From Rhodobacter sp. (GTDB lineage Bacteria; Pseudomonadota; Alphaproteobacteria; Rhodobacterales; Rhodobacteraceae), in assembly GCA_020250125.1 (NCBI GenBank), contig JADCEL010000001.1, positions 1 to 64,000 on the forward strand: 64,000 nt of DNA. Direction: 5' to 3'. This document shows positions 20,601 to 28,371 of this stretch, in pieces. Under the pieces are notes generated by a model. The model saw nothing but the letters and a program-made list of their open reading frames with translations, searched no databases and had not been told where the DNA came from. Made by a program: the position numbers and the translations under genes. Each line of letters begins with the position of its first letter. The first letter of the stretch is position 1.

Positions 20601-22181
20601 CTGCGCCATTCCACGCCGGGGGTGACGCTGATCTCGCCGCCGCCGCACCACGACATCTATTCCATCGAAGACCTGGCGCAGCTGATCTATGACCTCAAGC
20701 AGATCAACCCGCGCGCCAAGGTGACGGTCAAGCTGGTGTCAGCCAGCGGGGTGGGCACGATTGCCGCCGGGGTGGCCAAGGCCAAGGCCGATGTGATTCT
20801 GATTTCGGGGCATAACGGCGGCACGGGGGCTTCGCCGGGCACGTCGATCAAATATGCGGGCCTGCCCTGGGAAATGGGCCTGACCGAGGCGCATCAGGTT
20901 CTGGCGATGAACAACCTGCGCGAACGGGTGACATTGCGCACTGACGGCGGGCTGCGCACCGGGCGCGACATCGTGATGGCCGCGATGATGGGGGCCGAGG
21001 AATACGGCATCGGCACGGCCGCGCTGATTGCGATGGGCTGCATCATGGTGCGCCAGTGCCAGAGCAACACCTGCCCGGTGGGTGTCTGCACCCAGAACGA
21101 GGCGCTGCGGCAGAAGTTCACCGGCAGCGCCGACAAGGTGGTGAACCTGATCACCTTCTATGCGCAGGAGGTGCGCGAAATCCTGAGCCAGATCGGCGCG
21201 CGGTCGATGGACGAGATCATCGGTCGGGCCGACCTGCTGACGCAGGTTTCGCGCGGGGCGGCGAATCTGGATGACCTTGACCTTAATCCGCTGCTGATCA
21301 CGGTCGATGGCGCATCGAAGATCACCTATGACCGCAGCAAGCCGCGCAATGCCGTGCCCGACACGCTGGACGCGGACATTGTCCGGGACGGTGCCCGCTT
21401 TTTCGAGGAGGGCGAAAAGATGCAGCTGTCCTATGCCGTGCGCAACACGCACCGGACCATCGGCACGCGGGCCTCGTCGCATATCGTGCGCAAGTTCGGA
21501 ATGCGCAACAGCCTGCAACCGGATCATCTGACGGTGAAGCTTTCGGGCAATGCCGGGCAGTCGCTGGGGGCCTTTGCCGCACCGGGGCTGAAGATCGAGG
21601 TGATGGGCGATGCCAATGACTATGTCGGCAAGGGCCTGTCCGGCGGGCTGATCGTGGTGCGCCCGCAGATGGCCTCGCCGCTGGTGGCGGCGGAGAACAC
21701 CATCATCGGCAACACCGTGCTTTACGGGGCGACGGCGGGCGCGCTGTTTGCGGCCGGGCGTGCGGGCGAACGCTTTGCCGTGCGCAACTCGGGCGCGCAG
21801 GTGGTGGTCGAAGGCTGCGGGTCGAACGGCTGCGAATACATGACCGGCGGGGTGGCCGTGATCCTGGGGCGGATCGGGGCCAATTTCGGGGCCGGGATGA
21901 CGGGCGGCATGGCTTACGTCCATGATCCGCAGGGAACGGCGGAAGACATGATGAACCTGGAATCGCTTGTGACCTGCGCGGTCACCCATCCGCATTGGGA
22001 AGCCCAGCTGCACGGCCTGATCCAGCGCCATGCCGACGAGACGGGCAGCCTGCTGGCAAAGCGGATTCTGAACGACTGGGCAACGGAACGGGTGAACTTC
22101 CTGCAAGTCTGCCCGAAGGAAATGCTGATCCACATTCCCCACCCGCTGAGTGACGAGCCGCAGGCGATGCCGGCGGAATAG
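17646..22181 (+). CDS. gltB: Glutamate synthase (NADPH) large subunit
   Basis: This is a full-length 1511-residue subunit. The N-terminal class II glutaminase domain is expected to be exposed by cleavage before C33 (in HASCGVGLVV). The FMN-binding synthase domain follows, with the 3Fe-4S cysteine motif CIMVRQCQSNTCPVGVC, then the C-terminal GltB beta-helix (GSNGCEYMTGGVAVILG). It makes two glutamates from glutamine and 2-oxoglutarate with GltD. The start is the ATGA overlap with the GFA gene. The last 30 codons have a diverged second copy at 22999-23150. Confidence 0.98.
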   Translation: MTFDDAWVAAEEAKRAYMNDHSLYKSDDEHASCGVGLVVAISGKPSRKVVQNGIDALKAVWHRGAVDADGKTGDGAGIHVQIPARFFYDQVRRTGHEPDVQKLIAVGQVFLPRTDFGAQERCRTIVETEVLRMGHYIYGWRHVPVNTEVLGDKANATRPEIEQILIRCDKAIDGETFERELYIIRRRIEKAAIAAQIQGLYLCSLSCRSIIYKGMMLAEQVAVFYPDLLDDRFESAFAIYHQRYSTNTFPQWWLAQPFRMLAHNGEINTLKGNVNWMKSHEIRMASSAFGDAAEDIKPIIPSGTSDSGALDAVFEVMVRSGRNAPMTKTMLVPEAWSKMTGEMPKPWADMYAYCNAVMEPWDGPAALAMTDGRWVCGGLDRNGLRPMRYLVTGDGLLIAGSEAGMVPVDETTIREKGALGPGQMIAVDMAEGKLYHDVELKDKLAAAQPFGDWIEKVVDLNALLRDVPETALFSGAELRRRQIAAGYTVEELEQVLAPMAEDGKEMIASMGDDTPAAVLSSIYRPLSHFFRQNFSQVTNPPIDSLRESRVMSLKTRFGNLKNVLDEHSSQAEILVLESPFIANAEFDVMVRHFGDQVAFIDCTFPAQAGLDDLRQGLERIRAEAEDAVRSGAGHLVLTDEHQGPSKVPMPMILATSAVHSWLTRKGLRTFCSVNVRSAECIDPHYFAVLIGCGATTVNAYLAQDSVADRIARGLIDGSLTDAMRRYRDAINAGLLKIMSKMGISVVSSYRGGLNFEAVGLSRAMVAEYFPGMHSRISGIGVSGIEQKLEEVHAGGWLGGADVLPIGGFYKARRSGEKHAWEASSMHMLQSACDRASYDLWKQYSAAMRANPPIHIRDLLDIKSLGKPVPIEEVESITSIRKRFVTPGMSLGALSPEAHKTLNIAMNRIGAKSDSGEGGEDPAHFTPEANGDNPSAKIKQVASGRFGVTAEYLNACEELEIKVAQGAKPGEGGQLPGMKVTALIARLRHSTPGVTLISPPPHHDIYSIEDLAQLIYDLKQINPRAKVTVKLVSASGVGTIAAGVAKAKADVILISGHNGGTGASPGTSIKYAGLPWEMGLTEAHQVLAMNNLRERVTLRTDGGLRTGRDIVMAAMMGAEEYGIGTAALIAMGCIMVRQCQSNTCPVGVCTQNEALRQKFTGSADKVVNLITFYAQEVREILSQIGARSMDEIIGRADLLTQVSRGAANLDDLDLNPLLITVDGASKITYDRSKPRNAVPDTLDADIVRDGARFFEEGEKMQLSYAVRNTHRTIGTRASSHIVRKFGMRNSLQPDHLTVKLSGNAGQSLGAFAAPGLKIEVMGDANDYVGKGLSGGLIVVRPQMASPLVAAENTIIGNTVLYGATAGALFAAGRAGERFAVRNSGAQVVVEGCGSNGCEYMTGGVAVILGRIGANFGAGMTGGMAYVHDPQGTAEDMMNLESLVTCAVTHPHWEAQLHGLIQRHADETGSLLAKRILNDWATERVNFLQVCPKEMLIHIPHPLSDEPQAMPAE

Positions 22182-22365
22182 CGGGCAACGCCGGGTCGGC
22201 GTGCGGCCGGTTCGGCAGGCCTTGCGGTCTGTCTCGATGTCGTCCTGGCGCGGTGATGATCCTGCGCAAGTGTCGCGCCGGAGATTGACCTGTTGAAGGG
22301 GTGTGACACCTGGCCTGAACCGACTTACGCTGAAGGTGACTCCGCCGCTGAAGGGGAAGAGAGCG

Positions 22366-22869
22366 ATGCCTTACGAGATCGAGTTCCACAGGGGCATCGG
22401 CCCCCTTTCCTTGGGTATGTCTCAAGTCGAAGTTGCGGCGATTCTTGGAAAACCGGATGAAGAGGCTGATCCGTCAAAATACTGGTTCCTCGAAGATGAA
22501 GACAGACCGTATCTTCGCCATCAGATTGTCGAAACCAGATCAGAAACCGGCGATCTGCCGATTGTCGATTTGATGTATTTCAAGAAAAAGCTGGCGTCGA
22601 TCAAATTGCATGGCGACTCCAGCGAAGTTCTGCTTCACGGGCGTCCTCTTGCCAAAGAGCGGCGGCGGCTGCTGACCGAACTGCAGGCGCTTGGCGGTGA
22701 CGTCTTCATCAATGGCGAGAGCTACTATTTCGAGAAACATGGGATCGTCTTGACGCGTACCAAAGCCCGAAAGGACATCAATTACGTAAAGATCATCGAT
22801 CCGGAACTCCAGAAGTTCCGCTTCCCATTCGATTGCTACAAACCGCACAACGGTCCGATCGTACCGTGA
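22366..22869 (+). CDS. Unknown cytoplasmic protein, atypical composition
   Basis: The 167-residue product starts at MPYEIEFHRG behind AAGGGGAAGAG. It has no signal peptide or membrane segment. An N-terminal stretch (GIGPLSLGMSQVEVAAILGKP, interrupted by no gap, about residues 11-31) resembles the GMs-x-eV-x-x-lLG-P turn of BamE/SmpA-like small domains, also seen in some immunity-type proteins. The rest is mixed alpha/beta and Lys/Arg/Tyr-rich. Codon use (GGA, TCA, CGT, GAA) and GC are clearly lower than in neighbouring genes, which suggests transfer. It sits between intact gltB and a decayed gltB tail. Function unknown. Confidence 0.7.
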   Translation: MPYEIEFHRGIGPLSLGMSQVEVAAILGKPDEEADPSKYWFLEDEDRPYLRHQIVETRSETGDLPIVDLMYFKKKLASIKLHGDSSEVLLHGRPLAKERRRLLTELQALGGDVFINGESYYFEKHGIVLTRTKARKDINYVKIIDPELQKFRFPFDCYKPHNGPIVP

Positions 22870-22929
22870 ACCTGCCGCCGGGGGCGAGACGCAATTGCAG
22901 CATTTCCCACCAGCCCGTAACGCCTGCCT

Positions 22930-23004
22930 TCAACCTTCCAGAAAGCTTTGCAGCTTGCGCCGCGCCTTCGCCTTGATCTGACGGATGCACGCGCGCGTCA
23001 CGCC
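22930..23004 (-). pseudogene. Fragment resembling the sigma-70 (RpoD) C-terminal end
   Basis: Read on the minus strand, 24 codons ending in a stop at 22930-22932 give GVTRACIRQIKAKARRKL followed by QSFLEG. This closely parallels the region 4.2 end of RpoD-type sigma factors (DVTRERIRQIEAKALRKL...SFLD). Only the 3' end is present, with no upstream sigma sequence, so it is a remnant. Its 5' edge abuts and slightly overlaps the gltB-tail remnant on the other strand. A chance resemblance is possible because the match is short. Confidence 0.55.
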
Positions 23005-23150
23005 GAGTAAACCGGCGGCGTGAAGGCCCGGCAGATCCTGCACGACTGGGGGTGGAGCGGTTCAACGTCCTGCAGGTCTGCCCGAAGGAAATGCTGATCC
23101 ACCTTGCCCACCCGCTGCGTGACGCGGCGCAGGCGGTTCCGGCGGAATAG
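22999..23150 (+). pseudogene. gltB: Decayed second copy of the gltB 3' end
   Basis: Translated in register, this stretch reads HAE-stop-TGGVKARQILHDW, then after a 1-nt deletion ERFNVLQVCPKEMLIHLA and HPLRDAAQAVPAE, then TAG. It parallels the end of intact GltB (HADETGSLLAKRILNDW...RVNFLQVCPKEMLIHIP). Over the last 96 nt I count 84 identities with the intact gene, including 27 in a row. The in-frame stop and frameshift mark it as non-functional. No gltB sequence is visible upstream of about 22999. Confidence 0.85.
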
Positions 23151-23228
23151 CGCCCGGGGCTGGTCCGATGCCGTCCGAATTGCGGCGGGCTGCCGGGGAC
23201 GGATGCGAATATGTCTTGTTGATGTGAC

Positions 23229-23260
23229 AAACCCGCGCCAATGTCACGGCGGGTTTTCAT
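23229..23260 (+). terminator. Rho-independent-type terminator before the DUF1269 gene
   Basis: AAACCCGC (23229-23236) pairs perfectly with GCGGGTTT (23249-23256) around a 12-nt loop and runs into TTTTCATTTT. It lies about 80 bp behind the gltB-tail remnant and directly in front of the ribosome-binding site (GGAGGT) of the next gene. It may be the original gltB terminator left beside the remnant, or an attenuator of the DUF1269 gene. Confidence 0.7.
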
Positions 23261-23275
23261 TTTGGAGGTATCGAT

Positions 23276-23773
23276 ATGGCCGATCTGATCGTGGTGGGGT
23301 TTGACGACGAGGCGACGGCGTTCGAGTTGCGCGCAGCCCTGGTCAAGCTGCAGAAGGAATACCTGCTGGAGATGGAAGATGCGGTGGTCGTCACCAAATC
23401 GGCCGAAGGCAAGGTGGCGCTGCATCAGGCCGTGAACCTGACGGCTGCCGGGGCCGCCGGTGGCGGCATGTGGGGCGCGCTGATCGGGCTGTTGTTCCTG
23501 AATCCGCTGCTGGGGGCCGCTGTCGGGGCCGGGGCCGGGGCGCTGTCGGGCAAGCTGACCGATATCGGGATCAATGACGGCTTCCTGAAGGACGTGGGTT
23601 CTGCCCTGACGCCGGGCGGGGCGGCGGTGGGCGTGCTGGTGCGCAAGGTGACCGGTGACAAGGTGCTGGACCGGCTGGGCGAGTTCCGTGCCAAGGGCCG
23701 CATCATCCAGACCTCGCTCAGCAATGAACAGGAAGAAAAGCTGAAATCGGCGATCGAAGCCCCGTCTGCCTGA
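23276..23773 (+). CDS. DUF1269 membrane-associated protein
   Basis: The 165-residue protein opens with MADLIVVGFDDEATAFELR and contains a glycine/alanine-rich hydrophobic hairpin (about 55-85, GAAGGGMWGALIGLLFLNP). It ends in an amphipathic Lys/Glu-rich tail, the usual DUF1269 layout. The role of the family is unknown. A strong GGAGGT site lies 7 nt before the ATG. The terminator hairpin directly upstream suggests its own start site or attenuation. Confidence 0.85.
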   Translation: MADLIVVGFDDEATAFELRAALVKLQKEYLLEMEDAVVVTKSAEGKVALHQAVNLTAAGAAGGGMWGALIGLLFLNPLLGAAVGAGAGALSGKLTDIGINDGFLKDVGSALTPGGAAVGVLVRKVTGDKVLDRLGEFRAKGRIIQTSLSNEQEEKLKSAIEAPSA

Positions 23774-23834
23774 CACAGCGATCCGTGTGGCCCCGGGCTT
23801 GACCCGGGGCCGTCGCAGTGATTGATCCGACGGG

Positions 23835-24614
23835 ATGGTACAAGCGCCCCGCAGCCCCAAGGCAGACAAGACCGGCCCCGAGGCATCCGGCAGGCCGAAA
23901 CCGGCAGGCACCCGGCCCGCGTCTGCGCGCGGGCTGGCATGGCAGGCCGTGCGCTGGGCTGCGCGGGGGGTCGCCGCCCTGGGTGCGGTGCTGCTGGCGC
24001 TGATCCTGCTGTACGCGGTGGTCCCGCCCCCGACCACGCTTTACATGCTGTCCGAAGGCCGCCGGCTGGGCGGAGTGGAGCGCACCTGGGTGGGCGGAGA
24101 TCAGATTGCCCCGGTGATGCTGCGCTCTGCCGTTGCGGCGGAAGATGCGAATTTCTGCCTGCATTGGGGCTTCGACATGGCCGAGATCCGCCGCGCCGTG
24201 GCGCAGGGCGGCACACGGGGGGCATCGACGCTAAGCCAGCAGGTGGTCAAGAACGTGTTTCTTTGGCATGGGCGCAGCTGGGCGCGCAAGGCACTGGAAG
24301 CGATGATCACCCCGGTGGTGGAACTGGTCTGGTCCAAGCGGCGCATTCTGGTCGTGTATCTGAACGTGGCGGAATTCGACGAAGGCGTCTTCGGGGTGGA
24401 GGCGGCGGCACAGCACCATTTCGGGGTTTCGGCCGCCGATCTGACGGCGGTGCAGGCGGCGCGGCTGGCGGCCGTGCTGCCCGACCCCAAGGGGCGCAAT
24501 GCCGCCGCCCCGTCGCGGTCGGTGCGCAACCGGGCTGCCGCGATTGCCGATGGGGCGGAAACGATCCGCCTCGATGGCCGGGCCGGATGTTTTGAGCCTG
24601 CAAAGGCCGATTAG
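23835..24614 (+). CDS. mtgA: Monofunctional biosynthetic peptidoglycan transglycosylase
   Basis: The 259-residue protein has a basic, Pro-rich cytoplasmic N-terminus, one membrane anchor (about 43-63) and a GT51 glycosyltransferase domain. The catalytic glutamate lies in AAEDANFCLHWGFD (E103), and the GASTLSQQVVKNVFLW motif follows. It polymerises lipid II into glycan strands without transpeptidase activity. It is transcribed alone or with the following GST gene, 73 bp downstream. Confidence 0.94.
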   Translation: MVQAPRSPKADKTGPEASGRPKPAGTRPASARGLAWQAVRWAARGVAALGAVLLALILLYAVVPPPTTLYMLSEGRRLGGVERTWVGGDQIAPVMLRSAVAAEDANFCLHWGFDMAEIRRAVAQGGTRGASTLSQQVVKNVFLWHGRSWARKALEAMITPVVELVWSKRRILVVYLNVAEFDEGVFGVEAAAQHHFGVSAADLTAVQAARLAAVLPDPKGRNAAAPSRSVRNRAAAIADGAETIRLDGRAGCFEPAKAD

Positions 24615-24687
24615 GAATGCGCGGGATTGAATTCCGGCCCGGCGCGCGGCATGACGGGGCCGGACAGACCACGGTGAGACCCCTTTG

Positions 24688-25353
24688 ATGAACCGCCTGT
24701 ATCATGCCCCGCTGTCGCCGTTCTGCCGCAAGGTTCGCCTGACGCTTGCCGAAAAGCGGATCGAGGTGGAACTGATCGAGGAACGCTATTGGGACCCGTC
24801 AGCGGAATTCCTGCGCCGCAATCCGGCCGGCAAGGTGCCGGTGCTGCGGATGGATGCCAGGGTCATGTCCGAAAGCCAGGCAATCTGCGAATATCTGGAC
24901 GAAACCGTGCCGCAGCCGCCGCTGATCCCGCGCGATCCCGAAGAACGCTATGAGGTGCGCCGCCTTTGCGCCTGGTTCGACGACAAGTTTCATGCCGAAG
25001 TCACCTCGAAACTGCTCTATGAACGCGTCAACAAGAAGACGCAGGGACAGGGCTATCCGGATTCAAGGAACGTCAAGGCCGGGGCGACGCGGATCAAGTA
25101 CCATATCGATTATCTGGCCTGGCTGCTGGATCAGCGCCGCTGGCTGGCGGGTGACCAGATGTCGCTGGCCGATTTCACCGCTGCTGCGCATCTGTCCTGC
25201 CTTGATTACATTTCCGATGTGGACTGGAACCGGTCCGCCACCGTGAAGGACTGGTACGCCAAGATCAAGTCGCGCCCGTCGTTCCGCCCGCTGCTGGCCG
25301 ATCAGGTGCCGGGCTTTCCGCCGCCCGCGCATTACGCCGACCTTGATTTCTGA
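24688..25353 (+). CDS. Glutathione S-transferase family protein
   Basis: This 221-residue protein has a thioredoxin-like N-terminal domain (LYHAPLSPFCRKVRLTLAEK, with Ser/Cys in the active-site loop) and the ESQAICEYLDE motif that contacts glutathione. An all-helical C-terminal domain follows. The substrate cannot be told from sequence. The ATG at 24688 was chosen over the TTG one codon earlier. Confidence 0.92.
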   Translation: MNRLYHAPLSPFCRKVRLTLAEKRIEVELIEERYWDPSAEFLRRNPAGKVPVLRMDARVMSESQAICEYLDETVPQPPLIPRDPEERYEVRRLCAWFDDKFHAEVTSKLLYERVNKKTQGQGYPDSRNVKAGATRIKYHIDYLAWLLDQRRWLAGDQMSLADFTAAAHLSCLDYISDVDWNRSATVKDWYAKIKSRPSFRPLLADQVPGFPPPAHYADLDF

Positions 25354-25368
25354 TCCCGTGACGGAGAC

Positions 25369-25414
25369 CGGATTTTCTGCGAAAATCCGCATGGGCAGGG
25401 GGCTGTCCGCCCCC
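25369..25414 (+). terminator. Two stacked hairpins behind the GST gene
   Basis: CGGATTTTC-TGC-GAAAATCCG (25369-25389) is a perfect 9-bp stem with a 3-nt loop. GGGGGC-TGTCC-GCCCCC (25398-25414) follows, then TCTTGG. The first hairpin shares its GATTTTnC-TG(G)C-GnAAAATC core with the two arms of the large inverted repeat at 40452-40507. Together they probably end the mtgA-GST transcript. The sequence after them, up to the queG start, has the CACCCCCGAGG-x-TATTTTC form that I recall as common in front of Rhodobacteraceae genes. Confidence 0.6.
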
Positions 25415-25470
25415 TCTTGGCCTGCGGCCAATTCACCCCCGAGGGTATTTTCCCCAAGAAGAAGGTACAG

Positions 25471-26496
25471 ATGTCCGGCGCGCTGAAGGAACGGCTTGTC
25501 GCACGCGCGCTGGAGGAAGGGTTTTCCGGCGTGGGGGTTTGCGCACCCGGTGCGGTGCCGCTGGCGGCAGCGCGGCTGCAGGCCTGGCTGGCCGAAGGGC
25601 GGCAGGGGCAGATGGGCTGGATGGCTGATCGCGCAGAGTGGCGCGGCAGTGCGGCGGCGCTGTGGCCCGAAGCACGGTCGGTGATCATGCTGGCCGAGGT
25701 CTATACGCCCGGGGTTGACCCGCTGGCGGTGCTGCACCTGCGCGACCGGGGGGCGATCAGCGTCTATGCGCAGGGCAAGGATTACCATGATCTGGTCAAG
25801 CGCCGGCTGAAACGGCTGGGGCGCTGGCTGATCAGGGCGGCGGGCGGCGAGATCAAGGTCTTTGTCGATACCGCGCCGGTGATGGAAAAACCGCTGGCCC
25901 AGGCGGCAGGGCTGGGCTGGCAGGGCAAGCATACCAACCTGCTGAGCCGCGATCTGGGCAACTGGGTCTTTCTGGGGGCAATCTTCACCACGCTGGACCT
26001 GCCTGCGGATGCGCCGGAGGCAGAGCATTGCGGCAGTTGCACCGCCTGTCTGGACATCTGCCCGACACAGGCCTTTCCCGCGCCGTTTCAACTGGATGCC
26101 CGGCGCTGCATTTCCTATCTGACCATCGAACATCGCGGCCCGGTGGACGAAGACCTGCGCGCGCTGATGGGCAACCGGATTTACGGCTGTGATGATTGTC
26201 TGGCGGTCTGCCCGTGGAACAAGTTCGCGGTGGCGGCGCGCGAGATCGGGTATCGGCCAAGGGCGGGCGCGCCCCTGCTGGCCGATCTGGCGGCGCTGGA
26301 TGATGCCGGATTCCGGGCGCGGTTTTCGGGAAGCCCGATCAAGCGGATCGGGCGCGACCGCTTCGTGCGCAATGTGCTTTATGCCATCGGCAATTCCGGC
26401 GATCCGGGTCTTGCCCCCGTTGCGGCGGGGCTTGTCCAGGATGCCGATGCTGCTGTGGCCGATGCGGCGCGCTGGGCTGTTGGGCGGCTGGCCTGA
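25471..26496 (+). CDS. queG: Epoxyqueuosine reductase QueG
   Basis: The 341-residue protein performs the last step of queuosine tRNA modification, reducing epoxyqueuosine with cobalamin and two [4Fe-4S] clusters. The cluster motifs [12 protein letters not shown] and [11 protein letters not shown] are intact, followed by a HEAT-like C-terminal tail. The start is at MSGALKERL behind AAGAAGAAGG; the open frame upstream only covers the hairpin region. After its stop, 214 bp to the ilvE end hold no gene. Confidence 0.95.
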   Translation: MSGALKERLVARALEEGFSGVGVCAPGAVPLAAARLQAWLAEGRQGQMGWMADRAEWRGSAAALWPEARSVIMLAEVYTPGVDPLAVLHLRDRGAISVYAQGKDYHDLVKRRLKRLGRWLIRAAGGEIKVFVDTAPVMEKPLAQAAGLGWQGKHTNLLSRDLGNWVFLGAIFTTLDLPADAPEAEHCGSCTACLDICPTQAFPAPFQLDARRCISYLTIEHRGPVDEDLRALMGNRIYGCDDCLAVCPWNKFAVAAREIGYRPRAGAPLLADLAALDDAGFRARFSGSPIKRIGRDRFVRNVLYAIGNSGDPGLAPVAAGLVQDADAAVADAARWAVGRLA

Positions 26497-26710
26497 CCGG
26501 TGCCGGGGCGGGGATGCCGCCGTTGCCCTGCAAACCGGTTCCACCCGGGGCCTTGCGGACATGATCCGGCTTCAACAGACCGACGGGGGATGTATCACGG
26601 CACGGTACCAGCCGCCGCGCGGCGTAACTCCCGCGCTTTGCGTGCAGGCATGCCAACTGACCGAAAACTGGTGCCCGAAGCCTTGCCCGGCACCCCCATT
26701 GCGGGCCAGG

Positions 26711-27577
26711 TCAGGCCCGCACCAGCCTTTCATACTCCGTCGCCACGCGCCGGGTCAGATCGCCCACCTCGAACGTGTAATCGCCGATCTGGCCGACGGG
26801 CGTGACTTCGGCCGCGGTCCCGGTCAGCCAGCACTGCTGAAAGTCTTCCAGTTCGCCGGGCAGGATGTGGCGCTCATGGACCTTGATCTGCATGTCGCGC
26901 AGCATGCCGATAACGGTTTGCCGGGTGATGCCGTTCAGGAAGGCATCGGGCAGCGGGGTGTGTACCTCGCCGTCCTTGACAAAGAAGATGTTCGCCCCGG
27001 TCGCCTCGGCGACATAGCCGCGATAGTCAAACATCATGGCATCGGAACAGCCCTTCGCCTCGGCCGCATGTTTGGACATGGTGCAGATCATGTAAAGACC
27101 GGCGGCCTTTGCGGCATGGGGAATGGTTTCCGGCGAGGGGCGCTTCCACCTGGCGATGTCAAGCTTTGCGCCCTTCATCTTGGCGTCACCGTAGTAGCTG
27201 CCCCAGGTCCAGCAGGCGACGGCCAGGTGAATGGGATTGCGCTTGGAGGCAACCCCCATGTCTTCGCCCGCCCCGCGCCAGGCGATGGCCCGCACATAGG
27301 CATCGGTCAGGCCATTGGCGGCCAGAACCGCCTCTTTCGCCGCATCAATCTGGTCGGCCGTGAAGGGCAGCGGCATGTCCAGCAATGCGCCCGAGGTGCG
27401 CAGCCGTTCGGAATGTTCGCGGCCCTTGAAGATCTTGCCGTTGTAGCAGCGTTCGCCTTCGAACACGGACGAGGCATAGTGCAACGCATGCGTCAGGATA
27501 TGCACCTTGGCGTCCCGCCAGTCGACCAGCCTGCCGTCCATCCAGATCTTGCCGTCGCGGTCATCATAGCCAGCCAT
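26711..27577 (-). CDS. ilvE: Branched-chain amino acid aminotransferase
   Basis: This 288-residue class IV PLP aminotransferase has the Schiff-base lysine at about K157 (AAKAAGLYM) and the PLP-contacting segment YVAEATGANIFFV with E191. It catalyses the final step of Leu, Ile and Val synthesis and the first of their breakdown. It is read alone, divergently from petP across a 284-bp region that is markedly AT-richer and contains short direct repeats. Confidence 0.95.
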   Translation of the reverse strand: MAGYDDRDGKIWMDGRLVDWRDAKVHILTHALHYASSVFEGERCYNGKIFKGREHSERLRTSGALLDMPLPFTADQIDAAKEAVLAANGLTDAYVRAIAWRGAGEDMGVASKRNPIHLAVACWTWGSYYGDAKMKGAKLDIARWKRPSPETIPHAAKAAGLYMICTMSKHAAEAKGCSDAMMFDYRGYVAEATGANIFFVKDGEVHTPLPDAFLNGITRQTVIGMLRDMQIKVHERHILPGELEDFQQCWLTGTAAEVTPVGQIGDYTFEVGDLTRRVATEYERLVRA

Positions 27578-27604
27578 CGAAATCTCCCTGCCTTCGGCGT
27601 TCTT

Positions 27605-27620
27605 TTGCGAATATTGCGAA
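27605..27620. repeat. Direct repeat TTGCGAA x2 in the ilvE-petP divergent region
   Basis: TTGCGAA occurs at 27605-27611 and 27614-27620 with a 9-bp period, and a related TTGCGCGAAATTC lies about 30 bp on. It sits 28-43 bp upstream of the ilvE start, in AT-rich sequence that must contain promoters in both directions. It could be a regulator site for ilvE; unproven. Confidence 0.35.
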
Positions 27621-27861
27621 AGAAAGGTCCGAAATGGACATAATCTTGCGCGAAATTCACGGCTGGCTAGCAGTTGAGTCTTGGAAAGTCAACAAGGCTG
27701 ACATAAACCTTACGGACGGGGCGGAAGGATCAACAGGCAGGGGCGCGCATCCTGCCGGGCCGGGCGGCGTTTCGGTATGGCTCTGGACGCCGGGGGCAGA
27801 AGCGGCGGATACTGCGGCGCAGCGGCAGGGTTGAAACGGGGCCGGGCGGGGGGCGGACGGC

Positions 27862-28371
27862 ATGGCGGAAGGCACAGGGGGACCGGGGGGCGGCGAAAGC
27901 CTGCTGTTCCTGACGGACGAGCAGCTGCGCAAGGGCATCGAGGCGATGTTCTTTGCCTATCGCGCCTTCACGGCCGATCCTGACCGGATTCTGGAAGGCA
28001 TGGATTACGGCCGCGCGCATCACCGGGCGATCCATTTCATCCACCGCTCTCCGGGCACCACCGTGACCAACCTGCTGTCGGTCCTGGGCGTCACCAAGCA
28101 AAGCCTGAACCGGGTGCTGCGCCGGCTGATCAAGGATGGGCTGGTGGAAAGCCGGGTGGGCCGGCAGGACAAGCGCGAGCGGCATCTGGTGCTGACCGGC
28201 AAGGGGGCGGCGCTGGAACGTGAACTGTCGGATGCCCAGCGCGCGCGGATGCGTGCGGCCTACCGCGCCGCCGGGCCTGCTGCCGTGCAGGGCTTTCGCC
28301 AGGTGCTCGAGGCGATGATGGACCCGCAACTGCGCCGCCAGTACCAGACCCTGAAAGAGGCAGGATCATGA
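27862..28371 (+). CDS. petP: MarR-family transcriptional regulator PetP
   Basis: The 169-residue protein has a winged-helix MarR domain (TVTNLLSVLGVTKQSLNRVL helix-turn-helix about 70-89, wing RQDKRERHLVLTGKG). Its stop overlaps the start of an OmpR-type response regulator by 4 nt. This MarR/OmpR pair matches petP-petR of Rhodobacter capsulatus, where PetR was reported essential. The alternative is a generic MarR regulator; the paired context favours PetP. Confidence 0.85.
   Translation: MAEGTGGPGGGESLLFLTDEQLRKGIEAMFFAYRAFTADPDRILEGMDYGRAHHRAIHFIHRSPGTTVTNLLSVLGVTKQSLNRVLRRLIKDGLVESRVGRQDKRERHLVLTGKGAALERELSDAQRARMRAAYRAAGPAAVQGFRQVLEAMMDPQLRRQYQTLKEAGS

Noticed and set aside
18501-22142. 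Very long minus-strand frames opposite gltB
   Set aside because: They are His/Gly/Arg-rich mirror frames of a high-GC gene; gltB itself is unmistakable.
22999-23150. A functional second gltB-like gene
   Set aside because: Only the 3' end is present, with an in-frame stop and a frameshift.
25063-26562. Long minus-strand frame opposite GST and queG
   Set aside because: Composition is that of an antisense shadow and it contradicts two clear genes.
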